A stretch of DNA of 64,000 nt, from contig CP099420.1 in assembly GCA_024114885.1 (NCBI GenBank), positions 3,472,001 through 3,536,000 on the forward strand. The letters are read 5' to 3'. Made by a program: the position numbers and the translations under genes. The stretch is from Septoria linicola. Lineage: Eukaryota > Ascomycota > Dothideomycetes > Mycosphaerellales > Mycosphaerellaceae. Under the pieces are notes generated by a model. The model saw only the letters and a program-made list of their open reading frames with translations, did no database searches and was not told the origin of the DNA. How positions within the stretch are numbered: position 1 is the stretch's first letter; every line of letters starts with the position of its first letter. Below are positions 56,457 through 64,000 of this stretch, one piece after another.

Positions 56457-59111
56457 TCAAGTTTCCGGATATGGCGACACGGCACCACCACCGCTCCCGC
56501 TACTACTTCGCGCTTCAAGCCGAGATGCCTTCTCGTTGAGACGTCGCGCGACGCCTTTCAGCGTCTGTCCCGCTTGGAACTTTGCAGCATCTCGAAGTCG
56601 GCGTTCGCTATTCGGGGTTCGTGATCGGGATGGCGGTGTTGCAAGACCACTTGGAATGGTGGTGATACCAGGACTCGGTAGCGGCGATGAAGCGGCCTCA
56701 TCGTTGACCATGAGCGCAGGTGCTATAGGGTTCTGTACATCGTCATAAGCTCGGTCCGCAGCGCGCTGTTCGATACGCTCGTTGACATTTGCTCGAGCTC
56801 TATCGCGCTTGTCACGAGCAAAGGATGCAAGTCGACTTGTGCGCGCACGTTGATGAGCTCTACTTGCGGTTGTGCCGGCGAAGTCGATAGCATGGTTGAT
56901 TGAAGATGCTAGGACGTTTGGGTGTATTCGCAAGCGTTCGATATGCTCGACTCGTCTGACCAGAACCACGCTAGCATTGTCACGATCGTTGAGGATACGT
57001 TCAAGCTCTTTCTGGTAGGCCGCTTCGTAGATGTCCTCATCTGCGCCGCTGGGGCTCTCACATACGAAGTAATTGTCGCCGTCGTCCGCACCATCGACTT
57101 CGCCACCTGCCCCGATGTTGAGGAATATGCGGTCTTCAAGAGGATCATGGGCTTGACCCTTCCCGCGCTCATCCATGGGAAACGTGCTAGCTTTGTGTTC
57201 CAGATACGGCCTGTCGAGATGGTCGTCGGATGAGGAGAGCGGCTGTGCTGCGAGGGGATGTGATGAGTTTGAGGCCAGACTTCGTCCATCCGCGCCAGCA
57301 CTATCCAGCGGCGAAGGCGGTGTCTGAAGCTCCTGAAATCCAAGTCTGCTCAGGTCTGGAGCCTTCAAGATCTCATCTTCCATGGGCCGATGTACGCCCT
57401 CTGTGGCCAACGCCGAGTCGATTGGTTGTCGATCTGATGTATCGACACTTCGGCTCGATCTATGGACGGCCGAAGGTGGTGTCGACAGACGAGACTCCCG
57501 TCCAAACAGACCTTCCATGAATTGAGGACGCTTCCTGTAGATGAGCTTCTTGAATCGCTTTACTGCCTTCATGACAACCATGAGATGGGCCATGTTACCA
57601 GTGATGGCTTCATTCATCTCGGCGTCGGTCGGCGGCTCGACCAGAGCAGCACAATTGTCTTCGGCCGGCATCATTGGGTCAGTACCGCCTCGGGTCACCC
57701 AAGGATGCGTCTAGTCCACTGTTAGCTCCACCTCGTATCGGATCCGATGACACATACCCGAAGTTGTGCCATTGTGATGCGCTTCTCCGGGTCCTTTTCG
57801 AGAAGCTTGAACATCAGGTCCGCAAAGTTCTCGTCCTGTTCATTCTCCAGCAGGAGCTCGTCGTTCTTGATTGCCTCGTAGAGGTCTAGCATGCCAGATT
57901 TCTCAAAAGGTATTCGTCCGTAGCGTAGGCAGTATAATGTGACTCCCATGCTCCAGATGTCGGCCGCTTTACCACTGACTGGGCCATGTTTCACGACACA
58001 GAGCTCCGGCGGCATAAATGCAGGACTTCCCGCGGACTTGGTTGTATGCATATCAGACTCCTTCTCAAACATTTCGCTGACACCAAAGTCAACGATCTTG
58101 AGAACATCGTCGTGGGTGATAAGGCAATTGTCCGGCTTGATATCTCGATGGATGATGCCTTGAGCATGTAGGTACTCAATGCCCAAAATCATGTCGCGGA
58201 ACCAACATCGACACTGTTCATCGTCGTATGGCTCAGCGCGGTCATCGAGACCAACGTGCATTGCCACGCCCTTCTTGCACATTTCGAGTATCATGTAGAG
58301 CGAATCTTCTTGCGGATCGTCCAGTACCTCGATGAGCGAGACCAGGTTGTGGTGATCTAGCTTCTTCATAATGGCAATTTCCTCCTTAATGAGCTCAAGC
58401 GAGTTGTTGGCGCCATTGAGCTTGTCCGACGATGTATGTCTATGCAGCGGTGAATTGAAGCCTCCGCCTGCAGATAGTTGGCCCGGTCGTCTGGACTGGT
58501 TGGGCTTGCGCAGCAGATTCGATTGTGCTCGCTTTCGTAGACGAGACTTGGAGAATTCCTTGACAGCCTGCGTATCCCAAGAGATCAGTCCTGGTCTGCA
58601 CAAATGTAGGCTTTGACAGCTGAGAGCAAAGATGCTGGTCCGCAATTGCAGACTCATGAAGGGCTCACATATTCGTGACCGTACTGGTCCACTGCCAGGT
58701 GCACAGCTCCAAAACTGCCTCGTCCAATCTCTTGCTTGATTATGTACTGGTTGATACGATGTACGGCTCCACCGTCGTCGTCGCTACTGCCGTAATGTGA
58801 CCGTGCATCGAGCGTCTCTTTCACACCTTTTGATCTCGATGGCGCTCTTCGGTGGTGTCGGAGAGGACTCTGATATGCCGGCGCAGAGCTATTCATGATA
58901 GCGTCAGCAGAGACGCCTTCAATGGCCACCAGTAAAAGACCTACACATGTCTGACCGGATGTCGATAGTGATGCCCGCCACTTTCGTGTGCCGACGATGG
59001 GAGATTAATGCTGATGCCATGACTAGGAACAAAGCCGGCCGCTACCTCGCGCTCAGACAGCGCTGCATCCGGCGTGAGGGACGTGGGCGAAGGGGTACCG
59101 TCGGTGGCCAT
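56457..59111 (-). CDS. CaMKK/SNF1-activating type protein kinase
   Basis: Four exons (59111-58945, 58888-58669, 58567-57758, 57710-56457) with introns of 56, 101 and 47 bp encode 816 residues. Kinase motifs are complete: IGRGSFGAVHLAVDQYGHEY, the VAIK-type Lys in YAVKEF, HRDIKPDNCL, DFGVSEMFE and SPAFMPPEL. Between the Lys and the alpha-C helix is a long Arg/Pro/Ser insert (SRLRKRAQSNLL, NQSRRPGQLS), the RP insert characteristic of CaMKK and its fungal relatives Ssp1, Sak1, Tos3 and Elm1. After HPWVTRGGTDPMM comes VMKAVKRFKKLIYRKR, a basic helix in the position of the CaMKK calmodulin-binding region, then a long disordered tail. Expected role: activating-loop kinase upstream of SNF1/AMPK and CaMK. 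ATG at 59111 is the first in frame; the frame upstream opens with GTG. Confidence 0.93.
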
Positions 59112-59528
59112 GGTTTTTTCAGTCACGTAGGGTCGAAGGAAGGCATTGGGCAAGCAAGAAAGACTGCAGAAGGTGTCGTTCGATTGGACTTCTCGCGCTT
59201 TCACACGCTTCACATGAGAACTGACTAGAGGCAGTCTAGTCCGGCATCAGCTCCTGCAGCAGGCAGGCCTCTCGAAGGTAGCGATAAAGTGAAGTGGGGG
59301 GGCTAGTTAACTAAGTTAACTTAGAACTAATTCTGCTAAGTCATCACCGATAGTCAGAGTTGAGCATTCCATTGGACTGTCGACCGTGACCCTTCATATG
59401 TCCGCTCCTGATATTAGTCTACGTTATGCATACTTGAGAACAAATGAGATCCGACTTCTCGTCAACATTGTCTTCCCAAGGCGATGCGAGCAGTTTCAGC
59501 CAGCAAACTACCTGACACTTGAGGCGCC
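59112..59528. promoter_or_regulatory. Bidirectional promoter between the kinase and BET5 genes
   Basis: 417 bp between two divergent start codons. It contains tandem palindromes AGTTAACT at 59305-59312 and 59314-59321. A preceding run of G (59296-59302) is also notable. Confidence 0.55.
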
Positions 59529-60094
59529 ATGGCCGGCATGAGCGTGTACTCCTTCTACATCTTCGACAGGCACAGTCAGTCCCATCTTCCAACCACAAAG
59601 CACAATGCAAAAACGCTAACAAACACCTCCCAGCGGAATGCATCTACTCCAAGCGCTGGACAACACCTCCCGGCTCTGGCCAACGCGCCTCCGCCACCAG
59701 CGGCCTCAGCAACGGCGAACTCCCCATCTCCGCCAAGAAAGCTCTCAAACTCGAAGACGACGCCAAACTCATCTTCGGCACCATCTTCTCGCTCCGACGC
59801 ATGGTGCGCCAACTCGGCGGCCAGGACGACCAGTTCCTCTCCTACCGCACTGGAGAATACAAACTCCACTATTTCGAGACTCCAACTCAACTAAAGCTCA
59901 TCATGCTGACCGATACGCGCGTGGGCAATATGCGCACGGTTTTGCATCAGATCTGGGCGACGTTGTATGTGGAGTATGTGGTCAAGAGTCCACTTGCGCC
60001 GATTGAGCATCCGAAGGGTGTGGGTGTTGCGAATGAGTTGTTTGAGGGAGGGTTGGAGACGTTTATCGCGTCGATTTTCTCGCCGCAGCAGTGA
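59529..60094 (+). CDS. BET5: TRAPP complex subunit BET5 (TRAPPC1)
   Basis: Two exons (59529-59574 and 59634-60094) with a 59-bp intron encode 168 residues. The longin-like fold signature is clear: MSVYSFYIFDRHTECIYSKR across the splice, KLIFGTIFSLRRMVRQLG, FLSYRTGEYKLHYFETPTQL, KLIMLTDTRVGNMRTVLHQI and a terminal TFIASIFSPQ. A Gly/Ser-rich insert at residues about 24-45 is a fungal extension. BET5 is a core subunit of TRAPP, the exchange factor for Ypt1/Rab1 at the Golgi. Length and motif order match the family. Confidence 0.95.
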
Positions 60095-60761
60095 GATGTC
60101 TCCGGGGGAAGCAGAGTGTACTAATGACTGTGAGGCTAGCCACTAGAGGCCTACTCTCTGGTATCGTCAAAGTTCATTCATGCGCATGGCATGCCAAGAC
60201 TTGCCACAATCTCGAAGAACAAATGGCAACTACTCTTCCGAGGCGACAGACCAGGGAGATGGTACGGACTATACTTTGAGGCTTGGAAATGGAAAAGTGC
60301 GCTGTCTCTGAGAGCACTCATATAACAGCCACCATGCCCTTGTCCGTGGGACGTGTGGAGACTAATACACGGACCCTGCTCGAGCGCTCGAAGAGGGCCT
60401 ATTGATATCGCTGCCTGAATAGCAGCAAGTACTCTCAAGAGACAGACCAAGGACTGCCACAACAGATTCATGCTGAGAGATTCCATAGCGGCACTCAGTC
60501 AATTACGGAGCCCAGCTCGTTTAGCATTAGGTAGTGCCTAGCAAATGTGCAGAGCTCTAGACGAATAAATACAGAATATTGATCAATCATGTCAATGGCA
60601 TGATGGGATCTGGATTTCTTCCACTGGTGCTGTGGCATATCTGACCCTCCACGCTCTATCGTTCTAGCATTCTACTTCCTATTTCACCCGGAAGAATGAT
60701 GTACCCCAGCTTCCAGTCCGTGCACCTCGAAGATCCCCAAACGCGAACTTCACATCGCGTC
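60095..60761. other. Convergent intergenic region
   Basis: 0.67 kb between the BET5 stop and the JmjC stop. Short frames on both strands carry no recognisable feature. Confidence 0.45.
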
Positions 60762-62429
60762 TCACGCCTTCGACGTCTTCTTGCTCGATAATGACTTAGG
60801 CTTTGGCAGCCTTCGAAACTTTGCGAGCAGTCTTTTGAACTCATTGATAGACTGTTGGCCTCCCCATTTGTCCTCTTGACCTTGCCTCCGCGCCTGATCC
60901 ACGAATCTGTCCACGCGCTCGAGATATCCCGCCGCCGACTCGCCGAGATCCTCGTTGACGATGTTCTGATTCTCATGCTCATCTAGGATCGTGTTGATCC
61001 AGTGTACGATATTGGAGCATCGCAAGATGTGGCCGCCAAATGCTAGGCTGTCGCCAGCAGCTCTGAGACGAAAGACCATGTGCACAGTGCCTGCCGGAAA
61101 GAAGACTGTCTGCCCAGGCTTGAGTACAACATAACGCCATTTGCCGCCTCGAAAGATCTGAGGATTACGCTTCCATGCGTCTCGCTCTTGCTTCGAAGGA
61201 TTTGAGAGCCATCCGAAGCCTACGCAGCCTTGGTTGAACGTGATAAAAGTGCTGTATCCGTGGCTGTCTTGATGTGGCTCAGTCAATGCGCCTGCTTCTG
61301 CAAGCAGTGCCCACTTCTCGACCTCCTTCCAGCCAGGCTCGTACTTGCGACGACGAGTCTCATCAGCATAATCGGGGATCTTCAGCTTGGTGATCAAACG
61401 GCAGTCTTCGTTGTTGAGAAATGATGGTCTTAGACCATCATCGTGATGTGTCGCAAGCTCAAGCATATTCCAAGGACAATGATCTGCAGCTCTCGTCTGC
61501 TGGAAGCGCTCCTTCACCTGCCGCATCGAGACTGATCTCGCCCAGGTTCCGGTCTTACCGATACTGGAGGATGAATCCTGAATATGGACAGTTGCATTAT
61601 CGTCATAGTACTCCTCGAGGAACTGGCTGGTTGTCGATAACGGAAGCGGCTGTTGCTCTGCTGTGATGATTGGACCATTGAAGAACTTGCCAGGTGCCAA
61701 TTCTGCCAAAGCCTCGTCTCTTGAGACAAACTTGGCTTCTTCCTCGTCCGGGTAATCTGCTAGCGACAAAAGGTCTGCTATTCGCGCCGCAGATCTTCTG
61801 TGAACTGTTACGCGCTTTTGCGCAATGACACCTTGCAGTTCTTGCATCATGGCTTCCACATATCTGCGATCGCCAATCTCGTCCCGCAATGGTCGGACAT
61901 TGCCACGCCCATCAACGTGAGACGCGACCGGCGGCGGTATGAATATCATCATCTCGGCTTCACTCTCTTGTGGCGGCGTCGCAAGCTGCGTCGGTGCGCT
62001 CGATGCGACTCGGGGCGTCGCAGCAGATTGAGACTTCCCCAGTTCATGGTTAAGCTTTCTTCGTTTCGCGGACGGTGACGGCTCGAGAGGTACCAGTTCT
62101 GTTTGAGGCGGTGTTATGGTTCGTTTTCTGGTCGATCGCTCTCGTCCGTACATCCTTGGATCGAACTTGACTGCCGTTTGCGCCATAGTATCGCCGTTTG
62201 TTGTTGCACCCGGTAGTTGGACGGGATCTTGCATGCATTTCGAGAGTCTCGTGGGCTCAACGTCCACAGCCGCTCCGGCCATGGTTTCCTCTGCACGTTC
62301 CCGACCGCTCGCCGCTTCTTGCCGTGCATGATCGCGACTGCGCTTCAGTGGCAATTCAACCACAAGTGAGGGCTTTGTGGGCAAGGTTAGTCTGACGATC
62401 AGTGACGGGTTTTGCGACGAGGTCTCCAT
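60762..62429 (-). CDS. JmjC/cupin-type Fe(II)/2-oxoglutarate dioxygenase-like protein
   Basis: An intronless 555-residue frame from the first ATG at 62429; the frame is open further upstream but begins with GTG. The N-terminal third is disordered with a basic patch (KRRKLNHELGK) that could be a nuclear signal. The C-terminal part is a JmjC-like fold. The metal triad appears as His386-x-Asp388 in TEPHQDSHGYSTF and His450 in FPAGTVHMVFRL, followed by SLAFGGHILRC. TFITFNQGCVGFGWLSNP and WRYVVLKPGQTVFFPAG are also typical. A nuclear hydroxylase or demethylase role is likely; substrate unknown. Its 5' leader contains GGTAAGGGC after AAAG, so a leader intron is possible. Confidence 0.87.
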   Translation of the reverse strand: METSSQNPSLIVRLTLPTKPSLVVELPLKRSRDHARQEAASGRERAEETMAGAAVDVEPTRLSKCMQDPVQLPGATTNGDTMAQTAVKFDPRMYGRERSTRKRTITPPQTELVPLEPSPSAKRRKLNHELGKSQSAATPRVASSAPTQLATPPQESEAEMMIFIPPPVASHVDGRGNVRPLRDEIGDRRYVEAMMQELQGVIAQKRVTVHRRSAARIADLLSLADYPDEEEAKFVSRDEALAELAPGKFFNGPIITAEQQPLPLSTTSQFLEEYYDDNATVHIQDSSSSIGKTGTWARSVSMRQVKERFQQTRAADHCPWNMLELATHHDDGLRPSFLNNEDCRLITKLKIPDYADETRRRKYEPGWKEVEKWALLAEAGALTEPHQDSHGYSTFITFNQGCVGFGWLSNPSKQERDAWKRNPQIFRGGKWRYVVLKPGQTVFFPAGTVHMVFRLRAAGDSLAFGGHILRCSNIVHWINTILDEHENQNIVNEDLGESAAGYLERVDRFVDQARRQGQEDKWGGQQSINEFKRLLAKFRRLPKPKSLSSKKTSKA

Positions 62430-63004
62430 GATTGAAGGTGATGGTGAGCAGATGCCGGCATGTGCACTGCGCGGTGTATACCAGAGTGCCCGAGACGATG
62501 ACAGAAGGGGATCGAGGAAGAAAGACAAGCCCTTACCTTTCGAGATCTGCGACAATGGCGGCTCATGCTGCCGTGCTCCGGAAATGGCATTGTCGTGTCG
62601 CGGTTCATTGTTCGACACGTTGATGCACAGACCAAGCGTTCATCTGGAGATCCGCACCACGTTCTGGCGTGGAATGTGCATATCGCGGCAGAGTGCGTCA
62701 GAACTTGACGAAATGTGAGGAGAACGGAGGGGCACATAGCCAAATCATGCGCAGATCACGAACGAGTACACGCAAAAGAAGACGGAAAGTGATCGTAAGT
62801 CTTGCGTTCGCTCTACAGCATTCTAGACTTTACACCGCTGAACACAGCATCCAAGAAGTTCTGTACATCATACGTTTGAACCAAGATGTCGCTGCCATGC
62901 ACTGTCGGCACATCTTGTGGTCATCTCTTGTGCAGTCTCATCGCGCCGCGCTACTTGCACGCTCGCTATCGTCAGCCCTCGACCTCATGCGCGCCGTTAG
63001 GTGA
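62430..63004. other. Intergenic region upstream of JmjC gene
   Basis: Holds the JmjC promoter and the 3' region of the minus-strand secreted-protein gene. A 111-codon plus-strand frame at 62669-63004 is unsupported. Confidence 0.4.
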
Positions 63005-63783
63005 TCAGCAAACATCGCAATTGCCCGCAACGAGACACAGACGGTAGTCACACGCCTGCTTGAGCATCGTCTTCTTCTCGAGCGGAGTGCAAGCACTCCA
63101 GACTGGTGGATTGCAGCCCGTCTCGGTGATGGTACGCGCTGCGAGGCTAGCTTCGTCGGAACGAGCAGTTGGAGGATCGTTCTTCTGAGTGCTTGGCAGA
63201 ACGATCATCTGGCCACAGTCGGTGGAGACGATGCCACCCACGTTGCGTCCGGAGTCGCCGCCGTTGCAGACGTCGAGAACCTGGTAAAGCCGGTTGTAGC
63301 ACTCCTCGACGTCGAGGTAGTCGGTCTCGCACATGAAGTTGGACACTGCAGCTGGTCAGTCGGTTCAATGGAGTGGAGGTGCAGCCGATACTCACTCTGG
63401 AAATTATAGTAGACGCCGTTGTCAGCCTGGTAGGCCTTCGAGTTGATGGTGTCCACCTTCTTGAGAGTGGCCTGTGGGTTCTAATCAGTACAGCCGAGAT
63501 CTGACGCGCCTCAAGTTGGCTCACCGTATCGAAGATCTGACAGAAGTTGACCGCGTTGCTCTTCATGTACAAACCTGGATCGGCAGCAAGGCCAGGCCCG
63601 AAGCAGGTGAGTGGCTCTTCAGCGAGGGCCTTGCGAGAGGTTTCGGTGGCCTTCGAGGTGTCAGTGGAGTCTCGGAATCCGAACAAGTGATCCTACATTG
63701 ACGGTTGGAAGGCCAACAACAGTGGTGGAGAGGACGATGAGCGCAGCGAGCACGCCAATGACCTTCTGCTTGAGTGAAGACAT
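63005..63783 (-). CDS. Secreted 12-cysteine protein, family unknown
   Basis: Four exons (63783-63697, 63650-63525, 63480-63396, 63345-63005) with introns of 46, 44 and 50 bp, all in phase, encode 212 residues. A signal peptide is obvious (MSSLKQKVIGVLAALIVLST, then TVVG). The mature part has twelve cysteines, including LTCFGPGL, NFCQIFDT, FMCETDYLDVEECYNRLYQV, LDVCNGGDSGRNVGGIV, TETGCNPPVWSACTPLE and RLCLVAGNCDVC at the terminus. An even number suggests six disulfides. Fungal secreted proteins of this size and Cys content are often wall-associated or host-directed, but I do not recognise the family and assign no function. Confidence 0.8.
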
Positions 63784-64000
63784 GTTCGATTGATTGTAGA
63801 ACGAGCTCGAAAGGTAGTGACTGTGGGTGCTGACTGAGGATGCTGGCAATGTTGTTCGAGTTTGGGTTGAAGAGAATTCAGAGTGCGTGTTCTGCTGAAA
63901 TGGTTCGAACACGATCGGAAAGCTCGTGCACTCGCGCTAGTCCGTTTGCTTTCCGATATTGCCCAGGCCGGGTGGAGTTTCATGTGCGAACGGCTGCAGA
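63784..64000. promoter_or_regulatory. Upstream region of the secreted 12-cysteine gene
   Basis: 217 bp to the window edge, including the 5' leader. No TATA box recognised. Confidence 0.35.

Noticed and set aside
59112..59213. 34-codon N-terminal extension of the CaMKK-like kinase
   Set aside because: Opens with GTG; the ATG at 59111 is the first AUG in frame.
62430..62618. 63-codon N-terminal extension of the JmjC protein
   Set aside because: Begins with GTG rather than ATG; the first ATG at 62429 gives a complete protein.

Overview
The window is nuclear DNA of a filamentous ascomycete. Split genes carry short introns of mostly 44-60 bp with fungal GT...CTAAC/CTGAC...AG signals. The encoded families are fungal (Zn2Cys6 regulators, DUF3433 membrane protein, AA11 LPMO, GH71 and GH64 glucanases, calcineurin A, TRAPP, LTV1/LSG1), and the transposon block shows repeat-induced point mutation (RIP). 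A Dothideomycete such as a Mycosphaerella relative is my best guess from protein style, but this is inference.

Layout. 1-13.1 kb is an accessory-looking gene region: a truncated Zn2Cys6 factor, a nucleotidyltransferase-like hypothetical, a second Zn2Cys6 factor whose intron splits the zinc cluster, unresolved minus-strand coding-like pieces, a 1275-residue DUF3433 membrane protein and a chitin-type AA11 LPMO. 13.1-16.15 kb holds no gene I can support. 16.15-31.72 kb is one nested transposon stack. A 2.1-kb pogo/Fot1-like element with about 45-bp inverted repeats and a TA target duplication was hit by a 7.1-kb Ty3/gypsy element (205-bp LTRs, TSD CTAGG) and separately by a 6.3-kb Ty1/copia element (278-bp LTRs, TSD TTTAG). 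All three read on the minus strand and all are heavily RIP-mutated.

31.7-64 kb is mostly housekeeping: calcineurin A, cytochrome c oxidase subunit VI, the ALE1-type MBOAT acyltransferase, a secreted Ser/Thr-rich protein, a GH71 alpha-1,3-glucanase, a single-pass surface protein, an intron-bearing tRNA-Gly(UCC), an amidase divergent from a UreF urease chaperone, LTV1 divergent from LSG1 (late 40S and 60S maturation from one promoter), a GH64-type protein without signal peptide, a CaMKK/SNF1-activating kinase divergent from BET5, a JmjC protein and a 12-cysteine secreted protein.

The clearest unusual biology is the transposon stack. RIP acts on CpA/TpG so consistently that the fate of individual catalytic residues follows from the preceding base. 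I saw no CRISPR, bacterial or viral system. Exon coordinates were derived by eye from splice signals and reading-frame continuity.
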